Shown here piece by piece: positions 16,280 to 25,320 of a stretch of DNA of 64,000 nucleotides. The stretch covers positions 1 through 64,000 of the forward strand of contig NZ_SOFG01000004.1 in NCBI RefSeq assembly GCF_004402485.1. The letters run 5' to 3'. Position numbers and translations under genes: made by a program. This stretch comes from Cryobacterium algoricola (lineage in GTDB: Bacteria; Actinomycetota; Actinomycetes; Actinomycetales; Microbacteriaceae). How positions within the stretch are numbered: position 1 is the first letter of the stretch; each line of letters begins with the position of its first letter. The notes under the pieces are model-generated. The model was not told the DNA's origin, searched no databases, and saw nothing but the letters and a program-made list of their open reading frames with translations.

Positions 16280-16615
16280 GTGAACTGGATGATTGTTGCA
16301 GGTGTCGCCACCGTGATCACGGTTGCAGCCATAGTCGGGCAGCGTACGGGGTGGGTGGACTTCTCCTGGAAGCAGAAGCAGAAGCGTCGAGGCGGGTCAA
16401 TGACAATCGCCGATGAGGTATTCAATCCGACACGTTACGAAGCGCAGGTAGAGATGGACCGCCAGACGATCTTGCCCGCGCCGACCCCTTGCCCGGCGAC
16501 GATGACAAGGGCACTTACCGAGGAACTATTCGCATCAAAATTTGACGGTCGTGCCGACGCAGAATCAGAAAGACCGGCGCCGAGAGGAACAGAGCGAAGA
16601 GTGCCCAATAGTTGA
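16280..16615 (+). CDS. Small membrane-anchored protein, 3' end probably frameshifted
   Basis: 111 residues as read; start GTG. An N-terminal helix MNWMIVAGVATVITVAAIVG precedes a basic stretch and GGSMTIADEVFNPTRYEAQV, then PAPTPCPATMTRAL and a tail that looks non-native and runs 101 bases into the convergent membrane gene. Shifting frame within the C-run at about 16490 gives PLPGDDDKGTYRGTIRIKI and a stop at 16543, a far more protein-like end with a smaller overlap. A one-base deletion (real or sequencing error) is likely. No family name is known to me. Confidence 0.6.
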   Translation: MNWMIVAGVATVITVAAIVGQRTGWVDFSWKQKQKRRGGSMTIADEVFNPTRYEAQVEMDRQTILPAPTPCPATMTRALTEELFASKFDGRADAESERPAPRGTERRVPNS

Positions 16616-17144
16616 TCTCCTGAAAGACCGTGCCCAGGATGAGCGCCAGGAGGAACTCGGCAGTTGACAGCGTGCTCGCGATGACGGCGCGCGACGGCAG
16701 TGGGTTAGCCGGCTCTTGGAGGGCCGCGGAGCGGTGCGTGAGTATCGTCATGGACGTCAGGAGCAGGCTGGACACGAACATCGTCCCGATGTAAAAACCG
16801 ACCACGATCGAATCAGTAGACCAGTGTGCGACCATGGCCGTAGGCAGCGGCAGTACCACGATCGTGAAAGCCCACAGGAGGCTCAAGTTGCGCAGCGCGG
16901 GTGAGTACGTGGAGACGTGTTCGAACAGCGCATGATGCGAAATCCAGAGCCGCGCAATCACGGCGAAGCTCAGCAAGAATGCGAGGAGTTCGGACAGGTG
17001 GTCGAGAAGGAAGTCCCCTGGCAATACGTTCGTTGGCGTCACGGGGACGAGCTCTGCGAGCGGAAGGATCAGCAACGTGATCGCGATGGCCGCGATCGCA
17101 TCCGTGAAGAAAATAAGCCGGTCAAGGCCGCGCGTTGTCTGCAT
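16515..17144 (-). CDS. TMEM175-family (DUF1211) potassium channel-like protein
   Basis: 209 residues with six hydrophobic helices. The first helix has FFTDAIAAIAITLLILPL, the F-x-D pore-helix signature of bacterial TMEM175 (RxxxFSD-type). Other segments include LLAFLLSFAVIARLWISHH, a conserved feature of the family. Bacterial members form tetrameric K+-permeable channels. It has one repeat, as usual in bacteria. Its 3' end overlaps the gene on the other strand. Confidence 0.85.
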   Translation of the reverse strand: MQTTRGLDRLIFFTDAIAAIAITLLILPLAELVPVTPTNVLPGDFLLDHLSELLAFLLSFAVIARLWISHHALFEHVSTYSPALRNLSLLWAFTIVVLPLPTAMVAHWSTDSIVVGFYIGTMFVSSLLLTSMTILTHRSAALQEPANPLPSRAVIASTLSTAEFLLALILGTVFQEINYWALFALFLSAPVFLILRRHDRQILMRIVPR

Positions 17145-17276
17145 GCATCAACGATATCGAGCCCCGCATCTGTCTCCTCAAGGTCGTTTGTTCGTTCACG
17201 GGGTCCCACGATTCGGGATCATCCCCTCTGTGGACTGACCGATAGTGGCGATGTCGGCCGTGCGCTTGACCCTGCC

Positions 17277-17765
17277 CCAGGGGTGACGTACGGCGCAAAG
17301 ACCGCCGTCGACGCCATCGATTTCACCGCGCGTCCAGGTTTGGTCACCGGTTTCCTCGGGTCCAACGGCGCCGGCAAATCAACGACGATGCGGATGATCG
17401 TGGGGCTTGACCGCCCCACCGACGGCACGGTCACGGTGAACGGCAAACCGTACGCCCAGCACCGCGCGCCCCGGCACCAGGTGGGGGCACTGCTCGACGC
17501 CACAGCCGTGCACGCCGGCCGAAGCGACCGCAACCACCTGCTCTCCAGCGCGGCGACCCATCGCATCGGTACCAGGCTGGTCGACGAAGTCATCGGAATC
17601 CCCGGTCTCGAATCCGTGGCGCGTAAGCGCGTGGGTGGCTTCTCACTCGGCATGGGCCAGCGACTCGGGCTCGCCGTCGCACTCCTCGGCGACCCGGCCA
17701 CCCTCATCCTCGACGAACCGGTCGACGGTCTCGACCGTGGCACTAGTCTGCGTCGTCATCGCTGA
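17277..17765 (+). pseudogene. ABC transporter ATP-binding subunit, both ends missing
   Basis: The frame reads VTYGAKTAVDAIDFTARPG, Walker A GSNGAGKST, the signature FSLGMGQRL and Walker B LILDEPVDGLD, then RGTSLRRHR and a stop at 17763. The first strand with its start codon is missing, as are the D-loop continuation, H-loop and C-terminal helices. It belongs to the drug-export/ABC-2 type subfamily (YGAKTAVD, TMRMIVGLDRPTDG). No permease gene follows. It is a decayed fragment. Confidence 0.8.
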
Positions 17766-17837
17766 CTTCCTTCCAGAAGCCGGAAAACAGACTGTAGTCC
17801 GTGCACGTCCGACGCCGCGACGCTGAGGCAGTGCCCG

Positions 17838-18254
17838 GTGACGAATATGTGCGCGATTGGCACTGACCGGCCGCGCGCGTACGCTGACAACGTGACCAGG
17901 ATCTTCGGTACCGAGTTCGCAGCGGTGTATCCGCTCTACGTTGCGAAAGTGGAGCGCAAAGGCAGGACGACGACGGAGCTCGATCAGGTGATCATGTGGC
18001 TGACCGGATTCGACGACACGACGCTACGCCGTCATGCCCAGGGTGGAACAACGTTCGAGGAGTTCTTCGCCGAGGCGCCCATGAATCCCAGCGCGTCGCT
18101 GATCACCGGTGTGGTGTGCGGCATCCGTGTGGAGGCCATCGAGGACCCGCTCATGCAGAAGATTCGCTATCTCGACAAGCTTGTCGATGAGCTTGCACGG
18201 GGAAAGCCGTTAGAAAAGGTGCTTCGTGCACCTGCCACGGCCAGCAAGACCTGA
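17838..18254 (+). CDS. DUF2200-family protein
   Basis: 138 residues from a GTG; a GTG at 17892 ([14 protein letters not shown]) would match the usual family length better. Family blocks: [63 protein letters not shown] and [22 protein letters not shown]. The function of DUF2200 is unknown; it is a small soluble protein found singly in many bacteria. It sits just after the ABC fragment. Confidence 0.8.
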   Translation: MTNMCAIGTDRPRAYADNVTRIFGTEFAAVYPLYVAKVERKGRTTTELDQVIMWLTGFDDTTLRRHAQGGTTFEEFFAEAPMNPSASLITGVVCGIRVEAIEDPLMQKIRYLDKLVDELARGKPLEKVLRAPATASKT

Positions 18255-18272
18255 ATTCCCGATCAGTTCCTG

Positions 18273-19052
18273 CTACAGCCGACTGAAAGTCACGAGTCGC
18301 GCCTGCAGGTCCCAGTAGGACGTCGCGGTCGGTGTCTGACGGTTGTCGCGGAGGGCCGTGACAGTGTCCACGGCCCTGTCTATGGCTGCTCGGTAGGGAA
18401 GGGAGCCCGAACTTACGCGCCTCACCCCCAGATCGCCGAGTTCGGCCACAGTCAGGGAAGGGTGTGCGAGCACGTTGACCGGCAGCGCGACATCCGCCGC
18501 GATCCTCCGGATGTCCTCAGGATTCACAAGGCCGGGCACAAAGATTCCGTCGGCCCCGGCGTCGGCATATGCGCGTGCACGGAGCAGTACTTCCTCGACT
18601 GTGGCCTGCTCGGCGAACCAGAAATTGTCTACCCGCGCATTGACGAAGATGTCCGGACTCAGACGTTTGACTGCGGTGATCTTGCCGGAAGCCGTCGATG
18701 TGGCCACGAGGTGGCCGTCCCGGCTGTCCTCAAGGTTGATGCCAGCGACCCCGAGCGCCCGCAGTTCTGCCACAAACTCCGCGATCTCCGCTGGGTCGTC
18801 GGAGTAGCCGTCTTCGACGTCCGCTGTGAGGTGGACCGAAAGGTGGCGCAGTCGCTCCGCAAGTGCGATGGTTGCCGCCTTGCTCGACCCACCGCCATCC
18901 GGCATTCCGGCGCTGGCCGCGATGCCGAAGCTGGTCGTGCCGACGGCCGGGAATCCGGCATCCGCGAACGCGAGGGCAGAGCCAACGTCCCAGGCGTTCG
19001 GCAGCACGAGGGGAGACTCACGGTAGTGGAGTTGCCGAAAAGTTGACACCAT
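18273..19052 (-). CDS. Isocitrate lyase/PEP mutase family enzyme
   Basis: 259 residues, TIM-barrel. Blocks: PLVLPNAWDVGSALAFADAG, LTADVEDGYSDDP (metal-binding Asp/Glu), VAGINLEDS, FVNARVDNFW and GADGIFVPGL. This subgroup lacks the KKCGH-type lyase loop of isocitrate lyase, so C-C or P-C bond chemistry on an oxaloacetate/PEP-like substrate is possible but undefined. It is convergent with the DUF2200 gene. Confidence 0.85.
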   Translation of the reverse strand: MVSTFRQLHYRESPLVLPNAWDVGSALAFADAGFPAVGTTSFGIAASAGMPDGGGSSKAATIALAERLRHLSVHLTADVEDGYSDDPAEIAEFVAELRALGVAGINLEDSRDGHLVATSTASGKITAVKRLSPDIFVNARVDNFWFAEQATVEEVLLRARAYADAGADGIFVPGLVNPEDIRRIAADVALPVNVLAHPSLTVAELGDLGVRRVSSGSLPYRAAIDRAVDTVTALRDNRQTPTATSYWDLQARLVTFSRL

Positions 19053-19133
19053 TGTTCCCGTCCCGCTCCAGCCGAATCGATGAGCACTCGTCAGCGTACT
19101 AGCGGGAGTCGAGCGCGCAAGCCGGACCGAACC

Positions 19134-19682
19134 TTACCGAGTCTCGTCGGGTTCCTTCGCGAGCCACAGCTCATGCACTGTTGCCCACCAGCGGGCCAGG
19201 GCCTCGCGTTCGGGCTGTGTCGCAACAGCACCAGATGAAACCAGGTCCCGGCCGATCGGGAGGTCCATGCACGCCTCGTCGAGAATGCGTGCATCGACAT
19301 AGCCGAGTACGGATCTCAGCGTGGCGAGTGCACCGTGGCCGCGCCCCGGGGCCGCCACGTTGATCCACGCGACCGGCTTCTGGGCCAGAACGCTGCTGCC
19401 GATAGTCCAATCCAGAAGGTTCTTGAAGCTGCCGGGAAGCGTCCCGGCATATTCCGGCGTGCTGAACACCACCGCGTCTGCGGTGCTGATCTGTTGCCGC
19501 AACTCCGCGACCGGGCCCGGAATGGGGTCGCGATCATCGTCCGGATTGAAGGCGGGCAATGATGACAAACCCCCGTACACGAGTGCACTGGAACCTGTGG
19601 GAGCCAGGTCGCGCACCGTGGTCAGTGCCGCGCCGTTGGTTGAAGATCGCCGGGTGCTGCCCGAAATGAGGAGGAGTCTCAT
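19134..19682 (-). CDS. NADPH-dependent FMN reductase family protein
   Basis: 182 residues. MRLLLISGSTRRSSTNGAAL carries the phosphate-binding loop of flavodoxin-like FMN reductases (GSTRRxSxN), and FSTPEYAGTLPGSFKNLLDW is the second signature (TPEYxGxxPGxxKNxxDW). It reduces FMN or quinones with NAD(P)H. ATG 19682 fits the family start; an earlier ATG would add five residues. Confidence 0.9.
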   Translation of the reverse strand: MRLLLISGSTRRSSTNGAALTTVRDLAPTGSSALVYGGLSSLPAFNPDDDRDPIPGPVAELRQQISTADAVVFSTPEYAGTLPGSFKNLLDWTIGSSVLAQKPVAWINVAAPGRGHGALATLRSVLGYVDARILDEACMDLPIGRDLVSSGAVATQPEREALARWWATVHELWLAKEPDETR

Positions 19683-19764
19683 GTTCGCATTTCCCATTCA
19701 GGACACAGGATGGGAGGGAGTTGGAAGGTTCGTCACGTCGAAGGCCGTCTTCGGCTCAGACGCC

Positions 19765-20382
19765 TCAGCGAGCCGTGATTTCACGTGCCGTGCGCGCAGA
19801 GCGTACTGATTGGTAATGTCGCGCGGCTCGAGCGCGGTTGCCGCAGGCGACGGAGCACCATTCCCGCCTGGGGTGTGTCTTCACGAAGTAGAGCACGCAT
19901 CCGGGGGCATGGCACGCCCGCAGCGCTGAACCGTTTTCACCCAGAAGGTGCTGTGCTTCATAGGCGACGTCGGCCAGGCCGGCAACCACCGGAGACACAG
20001 CGGATGCGGGGGAGAGCCTGAGAGTCGCTCCGCTCAGTCGCAGGTGCGGGATCGAACGCTGGCTGGCGGCGGCGTTGACAGTGAGCAGCGCCTCCTCAAC
20101 GCTCGCCACGGGCGAGTCGGCACTCCGGCGATCATCGTCCGTGAGGTGGGCTGCCAGCCGCCGAACGGCGTCTCGCAGATTCCGCGCTGCCAGGCACCCG
20201 TCCCGAGTCGTTGCGGCGCTTGCCCGATCGATGCCGACGGCATCCAGCCAGGCGTCTACAGCGACCGGTGTCGCGAAGTCGTCGTGCAGCCCATCTGTGT
20301 CTGCCCAGATAGTGGCCATCAGGCGGACCGACCTCGGCTCGTCGGCGAGCACCCAGCTGCGGTCTGAGCTCTTGTTTTCCAT
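19765..20382 (-). CDS. CGNR zinc-finger transcriptional regulator (ABATE domain)
   Basis: About 205 residues. The N-terminal two thirds are helical (ABATE-like stress-sensing domain); the C-terminus has the CGNR finger: CHAPGCVLYFVKTHPRREWC then SVACGNRARAARHY, with four Cys to bind zinc and a basic helix for DNA. It is divergent from the PNPOx-family gene across about 100 bases that hold two tandem 33-bp repeats with palindromic cores, so it probably regulates both directions. Confidence 0.85.
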   Translation of the reverse strand: MENKSSDRSWVLADEPRSVRLMATIWADTDGLHDDFATPVAVDAWLDAVGIDRASAATTRDGCLAARNLRDAVRRLAAHLTDDDRRSADSPVASVEEALLTVNAAASQRSIPHLRLSGATLRLSPASAVSPVVAGLADVAYEAQHLLGENGSALRACHAPGCVLYFVKTHPRREWCSVACGNRARAARHYQSVRSARTAREITAR

Positions 20383-20390
20383 GTGCACAA

Positions 20391-20471
20391 ACTATCACGG
20401 ATGAATTCACTTGAATGCGTTAGAAGAACGTGCTAGTAATTATCACGGATGAACTCGAGTTCATGCATTAG
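20391..20471. promoter_or_regulatory. Tandem operator repeats between the CGNR regulator and PNPOx gene
   Basis: Two copies of a 33-bp motif (20391-20423 and 20439-20471) start 48 bp apart. Each has TATCACGGATGAA then a dyad, then ATGC(G/A)TTAG. The second core TGAACTCGAGTTCA is a perfect 14-bp palindrome; the first has ATTCA-CT-TGAAT. This is the only plausible control region for both genes. Confidence 0.65.
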
Positions 20472-20490
20472 CACCCGAGGGGACACAACG

Positions 20491-21441
20491 ATGATTGGAA
20501 CACCCTGGCTCGCTGATGTGGGCTTTCACGCCGGCGAGTTGGCCGTGCAGCGCAGGGCGGGTGTGACGCAGGACGCAGCCCGATTGTCGGGGATGCTCGG
20601 GCCCGTTGCTCTGACCGCCGGGATGGCCGGGTTCCTCAGGGATCGCACGTTCCTCGTCATCTCCGGGAGGGATCCTTCCGGACGTCTCTGGACGTCTCCG
20701 TTGGTCGGTCGTCCCGGGTTTTTGGAGGTGCTATCGGACACCTCCGTTGCGGTTCATGCCGCGCTCCCCGCGGGCGACCCCCTCCGCGGGCTGAAGGCCA
20801 GTCAGAAGATCGGGATGGTCACGGTCGAATTCGCCACCCGGCGCCGGGTGCGCATCAACGGCATCCTGACCGTGAGCGACGGCGATCTCCTCGTCGTGGA
20901 GGTCGAGCAGGCCTACGGCAACTGCCCGCAGTACATCCAGCCACGTGTCCTCGTACCCCGCGAAATCGATGGGGCGGGCGGCGACTACGTCAGACAAGGC
21001 AGCACGCTCTCGACGGATGACCGTGAGCTAGTCCGTGCCGCAGACACGTTCTTCCTCGGCACCGCGAACCCCGAGCGGGGGTCTGACGCGTCCCATCGTG
21101 GCGGTCCCTCCGGGTTCGTCCGCATAGACGAGCGCGGGCTGTGGTGGCCCGACTTCACGGGCAATAATCTCTTCAACAGTTTCGGCAACATCGCCGTCAA
21201 CCCCGAAGCCTCCCGGTTGTTCATTGAATTCGCGACTGGTCGGTCGCTACAGCTATCCGGCACGGTCCAGATCGAGTGGGGCGAACCCGGTCGGCCTGGA
21301 GATGACGGACGCACGGGTCGAATTGCTCACTTCGCACTGCAACGACTTGTGGCCGGCCGAATTCTTCCGGCCCGGGAAATCACTCACACACCCTCTCCAC
21401 GCAACCCCGCGCTGACCGATCGACAAGGACGGTTCCGGTGA
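20491..21441 (+). CDS. Pyridoxamine 5'-phosphate oxidase family flavin-binding protein
   Basis: 316 residues from the ATG preceded by GAGGGGAC. Two split-barrel halves: FLVISGRDPSGRLWTSPLVG at the start of the first, FLGTANPERG...GFVRIDE then LWWPDFTGNNLFNSFGNIAVNP in the second. The latter is the FMN/phosphate-binding pattern of the family. The substrate is unknown. The gene overlaps the downstream glycosylase by four bases (GTGA), so they form an operon controlled from the CGNR intergenic region. Confidence 0.85.
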   Translation: MIGTPWLADVGFHAGELAVQRRAGVTQDAARLSGMLGPVALTAGMAGFLRDRTFLVISGRDPSGRLWTSPLVGRPGFLEVLSDTSVAVHAALPAGDPLRGLKASQKIGMVTVEFATRRRVRINGILTVSDGDLLVVEVEQAYGNCPQYIQPRVLVPREIDGAGGDYVRQGSTLSTDDRELVRAADTFFLGTANPERGSDASHRGGPSGFVRIDERGLWWPDFTGNNLFNSFGNIAVNPEASRLFIEFATGRSLQLSGTVQIEWGEPGRPGDDGRTGRIAHFALQRLVAGRILPAREITHTPSPRNPALTDRQGRFR

Positions 21442-22073
21442 CCGAATCCCGGCAGCAGGCATACGCCGCCCTTGCCCGGATGGACCGCGATCTCGGTCGC
21501 CTCGTCGACCGGTACGGCACACCCGACCCGTTCGAGTTCCACGACGGGGGTCGCACGTCCGGCAGCAACTTCGCCGCCATGAGCCTGCACATCCTCGGAC
21601 AGCAGATCTCCACCACCGTGGCCTTCCTTCTCTATGACCGCCTGAGGGATGCGATCGGGGATACCCCGACGGCGAAAGATGTGCTCACTCTCGGTCAGGA
21701 CTCGATCAAGGCGCTCGGTACCTCTCGATCGAAGGCGGGCTATCTGATCAATCTCGCCGACCACGTCGCTTCGGGTGTCCTGGACATCGAGAACATGGGT
21801 GGTCTCTCGGACGACGACGCGATACAGGCCCTGGTGGCGGTCACCGGCATTGGAGTCTGGTCTGCGGAATTGTTCCTGATCCACCAACTGCATCGCGCGG
21901 ACATCTTTCCTGCCGGTGACGTGGGACTGCGAAAAGCCCTGAAGCGTCTCTACGGGAGCGCAGAGATCCCGGCTGTGGCGGCGGCACACGAGACGGGCCG
22001 CCACTGGCGGCCATTCCGCACATATGCTGCAGCGCTGTTGTGGCGTTCCCTCACAGTCCCGGTCGAGCTTTAA
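21438..22073 (+). CDS. DNA-3-methyladenine glycosylase II family (AlkA-like)
   Basis: 211 residues. LHILGQQISTTVA opens the HhH-GPD superfamily domain; the helix-hairpin-helix is VTGIGVWSAELFLIHQL and the catalytic Asp is in FPAGDVGLRKAL. It excises alkylated bases in base-excision repair. There is no N-terminal AlkA wing, so it is the short form. It is translationally coupled to the PNPOx-family gene. Confidence 0.9.
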   Translation: MTESRQQAYAALARMDRDLGRLVDRYGTPDPFEFHDGGRTSGSNFAAMSLHILGQQISTTVAFLLYDRLRDAIGDTPTAKDVLTLGQDSIKALGTSRSKAGYLINLADHVASGVLDIENMGGLSDDDAIQALVAVTGIGVWSAELFLIHQLHRADIFPAGDVGLRKALKRLYGSAEIPAVAAAHETGRHWRPFRTYAAALLWRSLTVPVEL

Positions 22074-22141
22074 TCGGACAACCGGAAAGTGGCGCGGTGA
22101 GAGGCGCCGACTGAACTGAACCACGGAAGGAAAGTGCCTGA

Positions 22142-22546
22142 ATGAATGCGAATCAGGAGGCCAATGGCGAGACCCGCCTGGCCTATATTCTTGGTGTCCC
22201 CCTGGCCGCGAACGTCGTGCGCCAATGGCCGCAAATGGGAGAAATCGTGCGCACCCGCACACTCATCGGCAGTATCGAGGGCAACTTCGCGGAACTGACC
22301 CTTGAATTCGGCAGACGCCTGCGCCTCGGAGATGTCCTGGTCGTCGAGTGGACCTGCAACTACGGCGACGGACGCCTCTATCGCAACGTGACCATCGGCG
22401 AACTCGAGAACGGGGAGGCCGTGCGCGTCACCGACTACTGGGGCGAACCCACCGACACACCCCTCTGGCGCGTGCCGCTCACCGACCGGCTCGACATGCC
22501 CGGCGACGGCATCTGGAAGGACAACGACCACCTGAGCCACCATTGA
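22142..22546 (+). CDS. SnoaL/NTF2-like protein
   Basis: 134 residues. The middle and end fit NTF2-like cone folds: RTLIGSIEGNFAELTLEFG, VLVVEWTCNYGDGRLYRNVT and GEAVRVTDYWGEP. The N-terminus is shorter than usual and lacks the first helix with its cavity residues. It may be a carrier or isomerase-type protein of unknown ligand. It lies 68 bases after the glycosylase on the same strand. Confidence 0.65.
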   Translation: MNANQEANGETRLAYILGVPLAANVVRQWPQMGEIVRTRTLIGSIEGNFAELTLEFGRRLRLGDVLVVEWTCNYGDGRLYRNVTIGELENGEAVRVTDYWGEPTDTPLWRVPLTDRLDMPGDGIWKDNDHLSHH

Positions 22547-22753
22547 TGTGGAAGTGAGTCGGGAACAGGTCGGCGGAGTCCGCTCACAGGGCGGCGTCGT
22601 CGCGCGGCACCGTCGGCATCGGGTGTATCGTGCTCGCTGACCGAGGCCCGCCAGGTCCAAATCCAGGAATCGACCCGCTACGAGGGCTTCCGACGACGAC
22701 AACCGACGAGCGTCGTCACCGGGACGCACGCGAGGCTGGAGAGAGGAATTCCC

Positions 22754-23932
22754 ATGAGAGTTCTGGCGCACACCTGGCGGTTCGCCGCAGCTGTCATCGC
22801 TGCGGGGCTACTGATTCTCCCGGCAGGAACGGCCGCAGTGACCGCTTCGTCGAACGTGCCTGCCGCGTCGACGCCGGCTCCGGCAGCACAGGACACTCGG
22901 GGACCGCAGTTCTACAGCGGTCTCGCCATCGATGTTTCGGGCCAGGTCGACGGTGACGTGTATGCCGCAGGCCAGAGTGTCACCATCAGCGGAACCGTCA
23001 CCGGTGACGTGATCGCCGCGGCCCAGACCGTCACCATCACCGGGAAAGTTGACGGTAATGTGCGACTCGCTGGGGGCACGATCATCATCAGCGGTGACGT
23101 CCTGCGCAGCGGAACAGTCTTCGCGGGCACGGTCAACGTCACCGACACCGGATCGATCGGCAAGGACCTGGTCAGTGCCGGGGGAGACGTCGCGATCGCG
23201 GGGGACGTCGGCCGGGACCTGCTCCTCAGCACCGGTCAGCTCAGCATTGACGGAACGGTCGGGGGCGACGTCACCTACGAAAGCGACAAGGCCGCCCGGA
23301 TTGCACCGGGGGCGGTCAGCGGCACCGTCGAGCACGTGCAACGGCAGCAAACACCCGAGGTGAAGCCCTCACCCGGGGCAGTGTTCATCGGCTGGCTCCT
23401 CGGGTTGCTCTACGCGCTGGTCGCTTTGAGTCTCATCACCATCGCCGCGGCCCTGCTCGTTCCGCGCGTGCTCCACCGGGTGACCGACTACCTCGTGCCG
23501 TCACCGTGGAAGGCCTTGCTCGTGGGGTTCGTGGCATCCATCGCCGCACCCGGTGCCATTGTGGCTCTCCTGATCTCCGTCATCGGCGCGCCTCTGGCGC
23601 TGGCAGTCCTGTTGGTGTGGATCGTGCTGACGCTCGCGACGTTCGTGTACGGTGCGTACTACATCGGGCGGCTCCTCTTCCGCGGCAACCAGCATCCCGT
23701 CGTCACGGCACTCGTTGGTGGCCTGATCCTCAACGTCGCCCTGAACATTCCATGGCTCAACATCGTTGTGTGGGTCGCCATGGTGCTCTTCGGTCTCGGC
23801 GCACAGCTTCTGGCCATCTACGGTCAGCGTCCGTGGCGTACCCGGGCCGTGACGGTAGCGATGCCACCCGCAGCGCCGTCACCCGCAGCGCCGTCACCCA
23901 CGGTCGGAGACTTTCCGCAGACACTGGCCTGA
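22754..23932 (+). CDS. Bactofilin-like repeat protein with membrane domain
   Basis: 392 residues. The signal peptide ends near VTASSNVP. Residues about 55-190 are beta-helix repeats of the polymer-forming type (VSGQVDGDVYAAGQSVTISG, TVTGDVIAAAQTVTITGKVD, GSIGKDLVSAGGDVAIAGDV). Residues about 210-355 hold four to five membrane helices (GWLLGLLYALVALSLITIAA onward). The beta-helix is predicted outside the cell, unlike classical cytosolic bactofilins. Its role is probably envelope-structural; no partner is seen. Confidence 0.8.
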   Translation: MRVLAHTWRFAAAVIAAGLLILPAGTAAVTASSNVPAASTPAPAAQDTRGPQFYSGLAIDVSGQVDGDVYAAGQSVTISGTVTGDVIAAAQTVTITGKVDGNVRLAGGTIIISGDVLRSGTVFAGTVNVTDTGSIGKDLVSAGGDVAIAGDVGRDLLLSTGQLSIDGTVGGDVTYESDKAARIAPGAVSGTVEHVQRQQTPEVKPSPGAVFIGWLLGLLYALVALSLITIAAALLVPRVLHRVTDYLVPSPWKALLVGFVASIAAPGAIVALLISVIGAPLALAVLLVWIVLTLATFVYGAYYIGRLLFRGNQHPVVTALVGGLILNVALNIPWLNIVVWVAMVLFGLGAQLLAIYGQRPWRTRAVTVAMPPAAPSPAAPSPTVGDFPQTLA

Positions 23933-24003
23933 TATCGCCACGAGGGGCACGAGGGGCGCCCGCGAGGTTCCTCGTCGTGCACCAGTCATCTGACCGCGCT
24001 GCC

Positions 24004-25251
24004 TCAGCGGCGGCCGAGTCGGCCGATGGCGAACCCGACGAAACCGATGAGTCCGCCGACGGCGACCCAGCCTGCTGCGCGTCCTCCGCGTCCCATGCCG
24101 GGCAACGGATGCGCCGCCGAGGCCGCCGTCGACAGCGCGGCCACCGGAGCCGCCTGCGACACCGGCGCCGCGGCATCCGGTGCCGGGGCGACGACGGATG
24201 CGTTCCGCACGAAGAGCACGAACCACGCGAACACGATCAGCACGGCGACGAGCTCGAGGGCAGTCAGGTTGTAGTACCCGATCGGGTACCAGAGCAGCAC
24301 CGCACCGCCGATCGCGAGCACGAAGACCGTCGTCGTGACGATGAAGCTGCGGGGGAGGTCCTTCAGCACCAGCGGGACCAGCACGATGAGTGCGACGAAG
24401 CCTACGACGGCGGAGGTGGCAAAGGTGTTGTGCACGACGAAGCTGACGTCGACGGGCACCAGGCCGACGCCGATGAGCGCCACGCCGACGACGATGATGA
24501 TGATCCGCACGAGCGGCACGCCGCGGAGGTCGCTGCCGGCGGCGCTCTGCCGCGAGCGCAGGTCCAGGGTGAGGTAGTCCGCAAGCGTCGTCATCACGAG
24601 TCCGGCGAGCAGGATGGTCAGGTTGAATGCATACGCGGAGGAGGCTCCGCCCATCCCGAGCGCGCTGAAGTTCGCCTGCCACCAGCGTGGGTCGGCCGCC
24701 GTGAGCATGCTCGAGAAGACGCCGGCGGCGAGGAACAGCCCCAGCAGGGAGGCGAGCCGGGTCGTCGTGATCTCCGCGGCGAGAAGGAACAAGGCGAAGG
24801 TGCTCGCGGCGACCGTGAGCGTGACAAAGAGGGTTGCAGCGAACGGGTCGAGCAATAGCTCGCGGAACGCAAGCTGGAACACCGCGTAGACCGAGCTGAT
24901 CAGGAGGCCGGCCATTGCGGCGCCGGTCAGGGACAGGCCGAGGGTGTCGAGAATGCGCCGGACTCGGGCGCGGCTCCTCCAGCTCGCGGAGTGCCGGGTG
25001 AAACGGACATAGGACCAGCCGAAGACCGGGAACCCGATCAGGCCGGCGATCTGGGCCGACAGTCCGCCGACGGACACGGTGCCGGCGAGCCCGACGGCGT
25101 TGCCGCCGAAGATGACCACTGCGCCGAGGAGGCCAGCGAGTGCGGCCACCGCGGCGGCGATCAGCGCACCGGACTCGACCTCTGACCGGCCGCCAGCACT
25201 GGTTCGCTCGTATTCCACGAGCGTTGCCGGGTGCGCGCGGGAAGAAGTCAT
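24004..25251 (-). CDS. Multi-pass membrane protein, DUF998-like
   Basis: 415 residues from the ATG at 25251; an upstream start would add 12. About ten hydrophobic helices, for example ALIAAAVAALAGLLGAVVIF, ILLAGLVMTTLADYLTLDLR and IIIIVVGVALIGVGLVPVDV. The arrangement GLIGFPVFGWSYVRF and HNTFATSAVVGFVAL resembles DUF998/YwaF-like integral proteins. A final helix near the C-terminus (AGWVAVGGLIGFVGFAIGRL) carries a basic end. The function is unknown. Confidence 0.75.
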   Translation of the reverse strand: MTSSRAHPATLVEYERTSAGGRSEVESGALIAAAVAALAGLLGAVVIFGGNAVGLAGTVSVGGLSAQIAGLIGFPVFGWSYVRFTRHSASWRSRARVRRILDTLGLSLTGAAMAGLLISSVYAVFQLAFRELLLDPFAATLFVTLTVAASTFALFLLAAEITTTRLASLLGLFLAAGVFSSMLTAADPRWWQANFSALGMGGASSAYAFNLTILLAGLVMTTLADYLTLDLRSRQSAAGSDLRGVPLVRIIIIVVGVALIGVGLVPVDVSFVVHNTFATSAVVGFVALIVLVPLVLKDLPRSFIVTTTVFVLAIGGAVLLWYPIGYYNLTALELVAVLIVFAWFVLFVRNASVVAPAPDAAAPVSQAAPVAALSTAASAAHPLPGMGRGGRAAGWVAVGGLIGFVGFAIGRLGRR

Positions 25252-25320
25252 CTCCCTATCCTGTCCCGCTTTCGCGGCTGCGGTCACCGGACGGCCGTGA
25301 CACCCCTGGAGGGCGCCGGT

